14,257 nucleotides of DNA, taken from the NCBI GenBank assembly GCA_947624475.1, contig CANQKK010000010.1, positions 1-14,257 on the forward strand. Reading direction: 5' to 3'. This DNA comes from an uncultured Bacilli bacterium. GTDB taxonomy: Bacteria; Bacillota_I; Bacilli_A; RF39; UBA660. This document shows positions 1 to 6,741 of the stretch, piece after piece (the first letter of the stretch is position 1; the number at the start of each line of letters is the position of its first letter). The translations under genes were made by a program, and so were the position numbers. Below the pieces are notes generated by a model. The model did no database searches, was not told the DNA's origin, and was given only the letters and a program-made list of their open reading frames with translations.

Positions 1-73
1 TCAAGACAGCCTCAACTTGATTATTTTTAATATTTAAATTACTACTTATTTCATCTATAATTTTTTTATCCAT
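1..73 (-). CDS. tex: Tex-family RNA-binding protein, N-terminal fragment (cut by window edge)
   Basis: Only the first 24 codons lie in the window. They read MDKKIIDEISSNLNIKNN followed by QVEAVL, which matches the usual start of the Tex/YhgF family, where the QVEAVLxLL motif begins the N-terminal helical domain. Tex is a cytoplasmic nucleic-acid-binding protein with a YqgF-like nuclease fold and a C-terminal S1 domain; none of those later domains can be seen here. The ATG at 73 has a modest upstream GTAGG, and it follows the dinB stop by 7 bases, so it is probably the third gene of the same transcript. The identification rests on one short motif and is therefore moderate. Confidence 0.72.
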   Translation of the reverse strand, partial: MDKKIIDEISSNLNIKNNQVEAVL

Positions 74-80
74 TTTTTTC

Positions 81-1292
81 CTACTTTCTTTTACTATTTT
101 CATTATTATTAATATTAGCAAATTTAATAATATCACTTCCATATTTATTTCTCATATCATCAATTACTTTTTGTAGTTTCTCATTATGTGCTTCTTCACT
201 ACCGTCGACATCAAATATTGACAATTGCTTTTTCTTTTCAGAAGATAACCCACCTATAAATACACAAATACTTCTAATTCCATTATCTTTGTTCCAAAGT
301 TTATCAAACAAATCATTTGCTTCATTACATATTTCCTCATCAGTTGATATACTATTATCCAATTTTTCTTGTCTACTAATTCTTTCAAAATAACTATATT
401 TTATCCATATCCCGACCATACCAGCATAAAGTTTGTTATTTCTTAATTTTTTACCAACATCCATTGAAAGACGCCTTATTACATCCCTAATTTTTTCTCT
501 ATTGCTATAGTTATATTCTAAAACAGTGGAAGATGAAATACTCTTTACCGCATCTCTTTCATTATATACAGGACTACTATCAATTCCATTAGCATAGTTA
601 TGTATAATATTTCCCATCGATTTAAACTTCATAACTAGAGTACCAGCGGGTGTATTGGCAAGTTCACCAATTGTTTTTATTCCCATTTCCTGTAATTTTC
701 TACTAGAAGATTTACCAATCATAAATAAATCTTCAATTGGAAGTGGATACATCTTATCCTTAATCTCACTACTAAATAATGTATGAACCCTATTTGGTTT
801 CTCGAAATCAGAAGCCATCTTTGCTAAAAGTTTATTATTTCCAACTCCGACATTTACCGTAAAGCCAAACATTCTGTAAATATCATCTTTTATTTTATAA
901 GCCACCTTCACCGGATCTCCAAATAAACTGACACTACCGGTATAATCTAAAAAACATTCATCTATTGAAAATCTTTCAATAACATCAGTATAACTACACA
1001 AATAATCATACATCTTATTTGAAAAATATTTATATATTTTAAAATTAGGAGAATAAACCTCCAAGTAGGGACACTTTCTTCTCGCTAAATATATAGCCTC
1101 TCCCGTAACTACTCCTCTTTTCTTACAAGGATTACTCTTAGCTAAAACAACTCCTCTTCTCTTAGATTCATCTCCCCCAATTACGGCATATCTTTCTCTA
1201 ATATCCTTATCATACCCATTTTTAAGCATCCAAACAGCTGTCCAACTTAAAAAAGCATTATTGACATCTATATGTAAAATAATTCTATCCAT
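81..1292 (-). CDS. dinB: DNA polymerase IV-like Y-family translesion polymerase
   Basis: The 403-residue product has Y-family polymerase hallmarks. The N-terminal palm strand is HIDVNNAF (residues 7-14), with catalytic Asp9 and Phe14 at the steric-gate position. The second metal-binding motif is SIDE (109-112), followed by a thumb with helix-hairpin-helix-like residues (IGKSSSRKLQEMGIKTIGELA) and a little-finger domain. It would copy damaged DNA in the cytoplasm. DVNN replaces the more usual DMD, as in many Firmicutes members of the family. I chose the ATG at 1292 because it has GAGGT at a good distance and because the frame upstream (to 1397) encodes only hydrophobic AT-rich residues from the 3' end of the neighbouring gene. 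The start is one base past the stop of the upstream gene, suggesting translational coupling. No LexA-type operator was recognised. Confidence 0.93.
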   Translation of the reverse strand: MDRIILHIDVNNAFLSWTAVWMLKNGYDKDIRERYAVIGGDESKRRGVVLAKSNPCKKRGVVTGEAIYLARRKCPYLEVYSPNFKIYKYFSNKMYDYLCSYTDVIERFSIDECFLDYTGSVSLFGDPVKVAYKIKDDIYRMFGFTVNVGVGNNKLLAKMASDFEKPNRVHTLFSSEIKDKMYPLPIEDLFMIGKSSSRKLQEMGIKTIGELANTPAGTLVMKFKSMGNIIHNYANGIDSSPVYNERDAVKSISSSTVLEYNYSNREKIRDVIRRLSMDVGKKLRNNKLYAGMVGIWIKYSYFERISRQEKLDNSISTDEEICNEANDLFDKLWNKDNGIRSICVFIGGLSSEKKKQLSIFDVDGSEEAHNEKLQKVIDDMRNKYGSDIIKFANINNNENSKRK

Positions 1293-1293
1293 A

Positions 1294-2541
1294 TTAAACC
1301 TCAATATAATAATCAGTTTTATATAATTTATTTTTAGTTTTAATATATATTGTATACTTTCCCGATAAGCCAGTAAAATTAACATATTTAATATCATTCA
1401 CTTCATAAATTCTCTTATCAAAAAATTTATCTAAAATTAAATATACGACGTCATCACTATTATTGATAATACTTAATCTATTAGTGTCTGTTTTTATTTC
1501 AATTTCTTCTGGAACTTTTTTATCATATTTTAGAAGTGGCACATTTTTAGAACTAGTACCTGTTTCTAATAAATCACCAAACCTATTCGAAGGTAACACT
1601 CTATATTCACTAGTATTATCGTAAAAATCATGAACATTAAGTCTTTTTTCAAATGAAAAATCTTCAATCTTTTTACCTGATACAATATAATATTTATCCT
1701 CTTTAGATACAACTATTTTATCATCAACTACTCCAAGATAATCAAAATCATCATTGCTAGCAAGTTTTTCCATAATTTCTCCTGTCTGAATATCGACGAG
1801 AAGTACTCTATCACTTAAAACAACAATATTATCATTATAGATAGCATTAAAACCATAATAGTCCCCACTAAGTAAATACTCATTATAAACTTTTCCTAAC
1901 ATATTCATTCTATATAAAGAAATAGCATTACCATCTTCATTGTATCTATTACTTCCTATAATAATTGAAGAATCAGAATCCACTGTAATATTACCATAAT
2001 ATTTCTCATTCAAATACCATCTTACTTCATTATTACTATCTACCGCATAAGGATAATTAACATTATAAAAAGTAAAATTTGCATTATTATTACTGTCATC
2101 AAACTTAAAATCCTCTGGTAATTTACTAGTTTTAATATTTATCACTTTTACTTTATCTTCACTCTCTAATACAATTGTATTATCATAATCAGCATAAAGT
2201 CCATACACTGGAATATAGTGATATTTATTTTTTGAAAAAGTATAATTAATATCTGAACTACCATCTTTACTTTTAATAGTAAGTTCAACCTCACTATAGT
2301 CATCCGTTTCAAACATAACAATCGCCGTTAGCGGACTATTTCCATAAGGATTTACAATAACATTAGGCTTATCTATCGTATATCCATAGCAGGAAAAATA
2401 AACTTCTTTATTAATCTGAACCGTAAATACATCCTTTATTTCTGGAGTTTTAACATCCCCCATTATTATAAAACTACCAACGATAGATATTCCAATAACA
2501 AAAAAAATAAATACACCTATTAAAATATATACTTTCTTCAT
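1294..2541 (-). CDS. Aryl-sulfate sulfotransferase-like membrane-anchored protein, shortened and probably inactive
   Basis: A 415-residue protein with an N-terminal signal anchor (about 4-27), a region matching the ASST N-terminal beta-sandwich (about 35-140, with NPYGNSPLTAIVMFET at 64-79 and YIPVYGLYADYDNT at 109-122), a short propeller-like part (about 160-300, with EVRWYLN and IIIGSNRY) and a C-terminal beta-rich tail (about 315-415, with NRFGDLLETGTSS and GLSGKYTIYI). Known ASST enzymes are roughly 550-600 residues and move sulfate between phenols through a transient sulfo-histidine. Here only His108 and His304 exist. Where relatives usually have a His-His-Asp stretch after the GK-Y-EY segment, this protein reads SGDYYGF (225-231). 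I infer a paralogue with lost catalysis and several propeller blades missing. Start at 2541 is the only one that keeps the anchor; its ribosome binding site is weak (GTGGT). It is the likely first gene of an operon with dinB. Confidence 0.7.
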   Translation of the reverse strand: MKKVYILIGVFIFFVIGISIVGSFIIMGDVKTPEIKDVFTVQINKEVYFSCYGYTIDKPNVIVNPYGNSPLTAIVMFETDDYSEVELTIKSKDGSSDINYTFSKNKYHYIPVYGLYADYDNTIVLESEDKVKVINIKTSKLPEDFKFDDSNNNANFTFYNVNYPYAVDSNNEVRWYLNEKYYGNITVDSDSSIIIGSNRYNEDGNAISLYRMNMLGKVYNEYLLSGDYYGFNAIYNDNIVVLSDRVLLVDIQTGEIMEKLASNDDFDYLGVVDDKIVVSKEDKYYIVSGKKIEDFSFEKRLNVHDFYDNTSEYRVLPSNRFGDLLETGTSSKNVPLLKYDKKVPEEIEIKTDTNRLSIINNSDDVVYLILDKFFDKRIYEVNDIKYVNFTGLSGKYTIYIKTKNKLYKTDYYIEV

Positions 2542-2556
2542 AATACCACAACTATT

Positions 2557-2585
2557 ATTATACTACAAAACTCATATTTTTTAAA
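2557..2585 (-). promoter_or_regulatory. Putative SigA promoter for the sulfotransferase-like/dinB/tex genes
   Basis: On the minus strand a perfect TATAAT lies at 2562-2557, with TTTAAA (4 of 6 matches to TTGACA) 17 bases upstream at 2585-2580. Predicted transcription would begin near 2550, leaving a very short leader before the ATG at 2541. In such AT-rich DNA, chance matches are common. Confidence 0.4.
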
Positions 2586-2588
2586 TAA

Positions 2589-2618
2589 TTAAACAAAATA
2601 ATAATATATTATTATATT
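2589..2618 (+). promoter_or_regulatory. Weak putative promoter for the DUF6512-type gene
   Basis: TATATT at 2613-2618 with TTAAAC 18 bases upstream (2589-2594) sits just before the strong AGGAGGT site. The match is poor and rests mainly on position in the 93-base divergent intergenic region. Confidence 0.25.
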
Positions 2619-2634
2619 TTACTAGGAGGTAACG

Positions 2635-3192
2635 ATGAATTCAAAAAAACTAAATCTTAAAAAAATAAAAATACTAGCGGTCATAGGAATTTTTATCATT
2701 TCATTTATTTCCCATTTTGCTTACAAAATATTTCCCAATATAGTCTTTTCTTTTTTCTTTCCTGTAAATGAAAGCATTTGGGAACACATGAAAATTCTAT
2801 TTACTTCAACCCTTCTTTACGGTATTATTGATTATCTTCTCTTAAAGAAAAACAATATAAAATACAATAACTTTTCTTTTCAATTATATTTTACCGCCCT
2901 ATCATCAATTCCCATTTATCTAGTCATCTATCTGCCACTATACAAACTACTAGGAGAAAAGATGTTTATCTCTATTCTTTTAATAATTCTAGTATACAGT
3001 TTGGAACAGTATCTAAGTTATCAAATCCTAAAAGAAAAAGAAACAAAAGTACTAAATATCATTATTGTTCCAATAATTATAATTTGCTATCTAGGCTTCA
3101 TCTACCTAACTTATAATCCTATCTTTAGTTATGTTTTTTATGATACTAAAAACCAAAAATATGGAACTGATTTATATCGAAACATCAGTTAA
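2635..3192 (+). CDS. DUF6512-type integral membrane protein
   Basis: A 185-residue, very hydrophobic protein with about five predicted membrane segments (about 11-30, 52-70, 84-104, 108-130, 139-159). The motif PVNESIWEHMK at 43-53, between the first two segments, is what I recall as the signature of the DUF6512 family of small Firmicutes membrane proteins. No biochemical function is known to me, and the conserved Asn, Glu, Trp, Glu and His at the membrane face suggest a binding or catalytic site only by inference. The ATG at 2635 follows a near-perfect AGGAGGT at 2624-2630. It stands alone on the plus strand between two minus-strand operons, with its own terminator. Confidence 0.75.
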   Translation: MNSKKLNLKKIKILAVIGIFIISFISHFAYKIFPNIVFSFFFPVNESIWEHMKILFTSTLLYGIIDYLLLKKNNIKYNNFSFQLYFTALSSIPIYLVIYLPLYKLLGEKMFISILLIILVYSLEQYLSYQILKEKETKVLNIIIVPIIIICYLGFIYLTYNPIFSYVFYDTKNQKYGTDLYRNIS

Positions 3193-3228
3193 AAAAACTT
3201 CCAAGATTTAATTCTTGAAAGTCTTTTT
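3191..3228. terminator. Bidirectional intrinsic terminator between DUF6512 gene and ftsX
   Basis: Arms 3197-3206 (ACTTCCAAGA) and 3213-3222 (TCTTGAAAGT) pair over 10 positions with one mismatch around a 6-base loop. T5 follows on the plus strand (3224-3228) and A6 precedes (3191-3196), which is a T tract for the minus strand. It fits the convergent ends of the two genes. Confidence 0.85.
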
Positions 3229-3235
3229 ATATTTA

Positions 3236-4156
3236 TTATATTTTCAAATGCTTTCTTACAGCAAAGTAACTTCCTATCATTCCGACAACAATACCAATAA
3301 CTATCAATATTGAAGATATTTCATAAACAAACGGCATAGGCTCTACAAGCATCGCCAACGAAGAACCAAATAATTTTCCATTAAAGAAATCAAATAGAGA
3401 CCCATAACCAAACACCGTAACAAGAATAGGAACAATTGATCCCAAAATACCAATAAACAATCCTTCTAAAACAAAAGGTATCTTAATTGACATATTAGAT
3501 GCACCAACTAATCTCATTATTTCTATTTCTCTCTTTCTTGAATAAATAGCAAGTTTAATCGTATTAGCAATTAAAAATGATGTAACTAAAATAAGAGCAA
3601 TTACCGCAGCAACACATACTTTTTCAACAGTATTAAAAACTATTATAAGTTGATGAACTATATCTTCACCATAATTAATATTATTTATTTTATCTTTGGC
3701 TAGAGAAAGTTCTTTAACTTGTTTTACCGTATCATCTATTTTTTCAATATCTTTCACCTTGAACATATAACTATCCAAAAGCGGATTAGTATCATCCGTC
3801 CAAGTATCTACTGTTGCTGAAAAAATATCATTACCTTCCTTTAACTCCTGAGCCGAATCAGTCTTTGACTTAAATTCAATACTACTTCTTTCAATATTTT
3901 CAATCGATATCAATTCACTTTTTATCTTTTCTACTTCCTCACTAGTAGTATCATTTTTCAAAAAGACAACGACAGTAACATCTTTCCTAATTGAGTCAGA
4001 AAAATGTTCGACATTTGAAGACAAAATAAGTGATACAGCCACTACTAAAAGTGTTATCGTAATACATAGAATAGAAGCAAGTGATAAAGAAAAATTCCTA
4101 AATACTCCATGTAAGGCATCACGAAAATACCTACTTACTGTTCTAAAACCTCTCAT
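3236..4156 (-). CDS. ftsX: Cell-division protein FtsX, permease partner of FtsE
   Basis: A 306-residue membrane protein with FtsX topology: cytoplasmic N-terminus, TM1 about 24-46, a large extracytoplasmic domain about 48-178, TM2 about 180-202, TM3 about 228-250 and TM4 about 279-300. The cytoplasmic stretch SRKREIEIMRLVGAS (206-220) is the conserved FtsX/MacB coupling segment. In Gram-positives FtsEX does not transport a solute; it transmits ATP hydrolysis by FtsE across the membrane to switch on peptidoglycan hydrolases (CwlO or PcsB type). No such hydrolase gene is in the window. The ATG at 4156 has AAGGAAG upstream, and the gene overlaps the end of ftsE by 14 bases, indicating coupled translation. 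Confidence 0.95.
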   Translation of the reverse strand: MRGFRTVSRYFRDALHGVFRNFSLSLASILCITITLLVVAVSLILSSNVEHFSDSIRKDVTVVVFLKNDTTSEEVEKIKSELISIENIERSSIEFKSKTDSAQELKEGNDIFSATVDTWTDDTNPLLDSYMFKVKDIEKIDDTVKQVKELSLAKDKINNINYGEDIVHQLIIVFNTVEKVCVAAVIALILVTSFLIANTIKLAIYSRKREIEIMRLVGASNMSIKIPFVLEGLFIGILGSIVPILVTVFGYGSLFDFFNGKLFGSSLAMLVEPMPFVYEISSILIVIGIVVGMIGSYFAVRKHLKI

Positions 4157-4838
4157 TACAGTAACTTCCTTTCTCTATGTCCTTAGCAAGTCTTCCACTA
4201 TCCAAAAGTATAACGCGTTTCTTCATTTTATCAACTATATCTCTATCATGTGTTGCCATTATAACAGTAGTTCCCATAGCATTAATTTCATCGAGCACTT
4301 TCATAATTTCCATCGAAGTATCAGGATCCAAATTACCGGTAGGTTCATCACATATAAGAAGTTTAGGTTTATTTACAATTGCTCTTGCAATAACTACCCT
4401 TTGCTGTTCTCCACCAGATAATTGATCTGGAAATTGTCTAACTTTATTTTTAAGCCCAACTAGGCTTAAAACTTCCATAACCCTTTTATATATATCCCTT
4501 TTATCATATCCCAAAACCTCCATTGCAAAGGCAACATTTTCATAGACAGTAAGTTTTGGTAACAACTTAAAATCCTGGAAAACAACTCCAAGTTTTCTTC
4601 TAAGTACATATACTTTTCTATTTTTTAACTTAGCAACATTAATACCACCAATTATAATTGAACCCTTATCAGGTTTTTCTTCCCTATACAACATTTTTAT
4701 AAGAGTAGATTTACCACTACCAGAAGCACCTATTACAAAAACAAATTCCCCCTTTTTTATACTCAAATTAAAATCATATAAGGCAACTGTACCAGTTTTA
4801 TAAGTCTTTTGAACATCACTAACTCTAATTAACTCCAA
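4143..4838 (-). CDS. ftsE: Cell-division ATP-binding protein FtsE
   Basis: An ABC ATPase of 231 residues, close to the usual FtsE length. Walker A is GASGSGKST (37-45), the Q-loop Gln is 88 in VVFQDFKLLP, the ABC signature is LSGGEQQR (140-147), Walker B is LLICDE (160-165) and the switch His is 197 in MATHD. It binds FtsX at the membrane and powers cell-wall hydrolase activation. An in-frame ATG exists at 4853, but the only good ribosome binding site, GGAGGT at 4851-4846, overlaps that ATG and is 7 bases before a TTG at 4838. The TTG is therefore the better start and gives the family-like N-terminus MELIRVSDVQKTY. An extended -10 promoter lies just upstream, so it can be transcribed apart from prfB. 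Confidence 0.95.
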   Translation of the reverse strand: MELIRVSDVQKTYKTGTVALYDFNLSIKKGEFVFVIGASGSGKSTLIKMLYREEKPDKGSIIIGGINVAKLKNRKVYVLRRKLGVVFQDFKLLPKLTVYENVAFAMEVLGYDKRDIYKRVMEVLSLVGLKNKVRQFPDQLSGGEQQRVVIARAIVNKPKLLICDEPTGNLDPDTSMEIMKVLDEINAMGTTVIMATHDRDIVDKMKKRVILLDSGRLAKDIEKGSYCNERF

Positions 4839-4845
4839 ACTACAT

Positions 4846-4851
4846 ACCTCC
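4846..4851 (-). promoter_or_regulatory. Ribosome binding site that decides the ftsE start
   Basis: GGAGGT on the minus strand, 7 bases before TTG 4838. It overlaps the in-frame ATG at 4853, and the other nearby ATG (4845) runs straight into TAG, so neither ATG can be served by this site. Confidence 0.8.
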
Positions 4852-4866
4852 ATATCCGCTTAAAAC

Positions 4867-4875
4867 ATTATAACA
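4867..4875 (-). promoter_or_regulatory. Extended -10 promoter for ftsEX
   Basis: TGTTATAAT on the minus strand is a TGn-TATAAT extended -10 element with a consensus hexamer. A weak TTTAAA is 16 bases upstream. Predicted start near 4860, about 22 bases before the TTG start of ftsE. It lies in the gap after the second YitT gene. Confidence 0.6.
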
Positions 4876-4924
4876 TCTTTTTCAACAATTTAAAATAATT
4901 TTTTCTTATTTTACATAATTTTCC

Positions 4925-5806
4925 TTATTTAGAAGAATAATAACTATCCGTAATAAGAAAGAATGCACTTTTATCAATTTTTGTAATTACCTCTTTTACT
5001 CTGATATATTCGATAGTAGGAATAACACATATCAACATTTTTTTCTTCTTATCAGAATAACCCCCTCTTGCATTGACAATAGTAACTGTATGATTTAAAT
5101 TATCAATAATATAATCTCTAATTTCCATAGGTTTTCTAGTAACAATATAAAAAGCCTTATTTCTAGAGACACCCAACATTACCTTATCTGACACCATAGA
5201 AGATATATAAAGTGCAATTACTGAATATATACTTTTATCTATCCCAAAAAGAAAAGCACTAAGTAAAATTATTACCAAATTACAAATCAAAGTAGCCTTT
5301 CCTATCGATACCTTAAATTTTTTATGAACGACATCATATATAAAATCAATTCCTCCAAGTACATAACCACTCTTTCGCACAATACCAAACCCTACTCCCA
5401 TCAACGTACCACCAATAATCGTAATAAAAAGTAACGACATTTCATCAAATAAAATAAATCTATTAAATAGCGAACAGGCCTTAATAAAAATCGGATAAAA
5501 AATAGTTCCAAGAAAATTAATAGAACCATATTTTGGACCAAAAACTACTAAACTAAACAAAAACATAATCGAAAAAATAGCAAGCACTGTAATCGATAAA
5601 TCTATATCCAAAATTTTACTAATTAACATAGCAAGACCCGTACTACCAGAAGGTACAATTTTATAAGGTTGATAAAACAAATTAATTGAAACAGAACAAA
5701 TTAACATTCCAATTATAAATACTAAAAAATTTTTCCACCTTTTCCTATCCCTTATTGCCATTTCTAAATTGTGAATATCTAATTTCTTATTAGCCTTTAA
5801 CGTCAT
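4925..5806 (-). CDS. YitT-family membrane protein (second of a tandem pair)
   Basis: A 293-residue protein with the YitT/DUF161 layout: about five or six hydrophobic segments between 27 and 208, including GSTGLAMLISK (54-64) and the GGIDFIYDVV repeat-like motif (151-160), then a soluble C-terminal DUF2179 domain (about 218-290) with KAFYIVT, RGGYS (247-251) and KIDKSAFFLITD. Family members are uncharacterised membrane proteins; the C-terminal domain is thought to bind a ligand. The ATG at 5806 overlaps the TGA of the preceding YitT gene in an ATGA junction, and AAGGTG lies 9 bases upstream. It is clearly homologous to that neighbour and probably arose by duplication; the two may form a heteromer. 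Confidence 0.9.
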   Translation of the reverse strand: MTLKANKKLDIHNLEMAIRDRKRWKNFLVFIIGMLICSVSINLFYQPYKIVPSGSTGLAMLISKILDIDLSITVLAIFSIMFLFSLVVFGPKYGSINFLGTIFYPIFIKACSLFNRFILFDEMSLLFITIIGGTLMGVGFGIVRKSGYVLGGIDFIYDVVHKKFKVSIGKATLICNLVIILLSAFLFGIDKSIYSVIALYISSMVSDKVMLGVSRNKAFYIVTRKPMEIRDYIIDNLNHTVTIVNARGGYSDKKKKMLICVIPTIEYIRVKEVITKIDKSAFFLITDSYYSSK

Positions 5807-6705
5807 GAAAAATCACCTTTTTCACTAACTTCGTAAGAGTCACACACCAAAAAGAAAATATTTTTATCGATCTCTCTTATTCCTTCCTTTACCACAAAAT
5901 AATCTCTCGTCGGAACAACCGCTAGTAAAAGAGTCTCATCATTACTAGAATATCCTCCCTCAGCATCGATAACCGTAGTTCCTACTCCAGGAAGTGAAAG
6001 TAAAAACTCTCGTATATCTTCTTCTTTATCTTTTCCTGATACGATATAAAATGCCTTACTTTTTGATATTCCAAGTAACACTTTATCAGTAAACATCGAT
6101 ATCAAATAAGTAACAAATATACCATACAAAACAATACTCCATGGAAAAACCATTTTACCTATAGCCACAATTACAGCATTAGTTATAAGACCAGCATTCC
6201 CCATTGAAATTTTAAAATACTTACATATAATTTCAATAATAACATCAGTTCCTCCGGTCGAAAAATTACTTTTATAAATAATACCACTACCAACTCCTGC
6301 AAGTACTCCACCTAAAATTGCTACTACCACCATTTCAATATTTCCAAAATCGACATAATCAGTAAGTTTACTAGTAATTTCAATAAATAATGGATATAAA
6401 ATAGCACCAACTATCTGATTTTTGGTAACATTTACTCCCAAAGTAAAATATGACACTATTATAAGTATAATATTAGTAATCAAAATAAACATAAAAGCAT
6501 TTACCCCAAATTTTCTTAAGACTATCGATAATCCACTTATACCAAAGCATACAATATCATACTTAAGAAAAAACAAATTAAAAGATAAAGCCAAAATCAA
6601 ACATCCTACTACGAGCATTAAATATCTTTTACCAATATCTTTTTTATTAACCTTTTCAATTATCGTATCAATTTTCTTTTTTCTAAAATACTTAAAGATT
6701 TTCAT
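5803..6705 (-). CDS. YitT-family membrane protein (first of a tandem pair)
   Basis: A 300-residue paralogue of the next gene with the same architecture. Hydrophobic segments lie between 28 and 208, the membrane motif STGGTDVIIEII is at 149-160, and a C-terminal DUF2179 domain (about 218-293) carries KAFYIVS, EGGYS (249-253) and EIDKNIFFLVCD. In Bacillus subtilis a YitT-family gene (yvjA) also sits between prfB and ftsE, so this looks like a conserved neighbourhood. The frame is open to a GTG at 6717, but I prefer the ATG at 6705: the Shine-Dalgarno-like AAGGGTG covers the GTG itself and is correctly placed for the ATG. It lies 36 bases after the prfB stop with no terminator between, so it is probably cotranscribed with prfB. 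Confidence 0.9.
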   Translation of the reverse strand: MKIFKYFRKKKIDTIIEKVNKKDIGKRYLMLVVGCLILALSFNLFFLKYDIVCFGISGLSIVLRKFGVNAFMFILITNIILIIVSYFTLGVNVTKNQIVGAILYPLFIEITSKLTDYVDFGNIEMVVVAILGGVLAGVGSGIIYKSNFSTGGTDVIIEIICKYFKISMGNAGLITNAVIVAIGKMVFPWSIVLYGIFVTYLISMFTDKVLLGISKSKAFYIVSGKDKEEDIREFLLSLPGVGTTVIDAEGGYSSNDETLLLAVVPTRDYFVVKEGIREIDKNIFFLVCDSYEVSEKGDFS

Positions 6706-6741
6706 TTTTATCAACACCCTTTTATTACCAATACCATTTTT

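Noticed and set aside
1293..1397. N-terminal extension of dinB to an ATG at 1397
   Set aside because: The extra 35 residues are not polymerase-like, overlap the sulfotransferase-like gene by about 100 bases, and the ATG at 1292 has the proper ribosome site.
4177..4425. 82-codon plus-strand frame
   Set aside because: Antisense to the conserved ATPase motifs of ftsE; no ribosome site or promoter.
4892..4912. Hairpin AAAATAA / TTATTTT after the second YitT gene
   Set aside because: Only A-T pairs, 7 bases long, no clear T tract; too likely by chance at this base composition to call a terminator.
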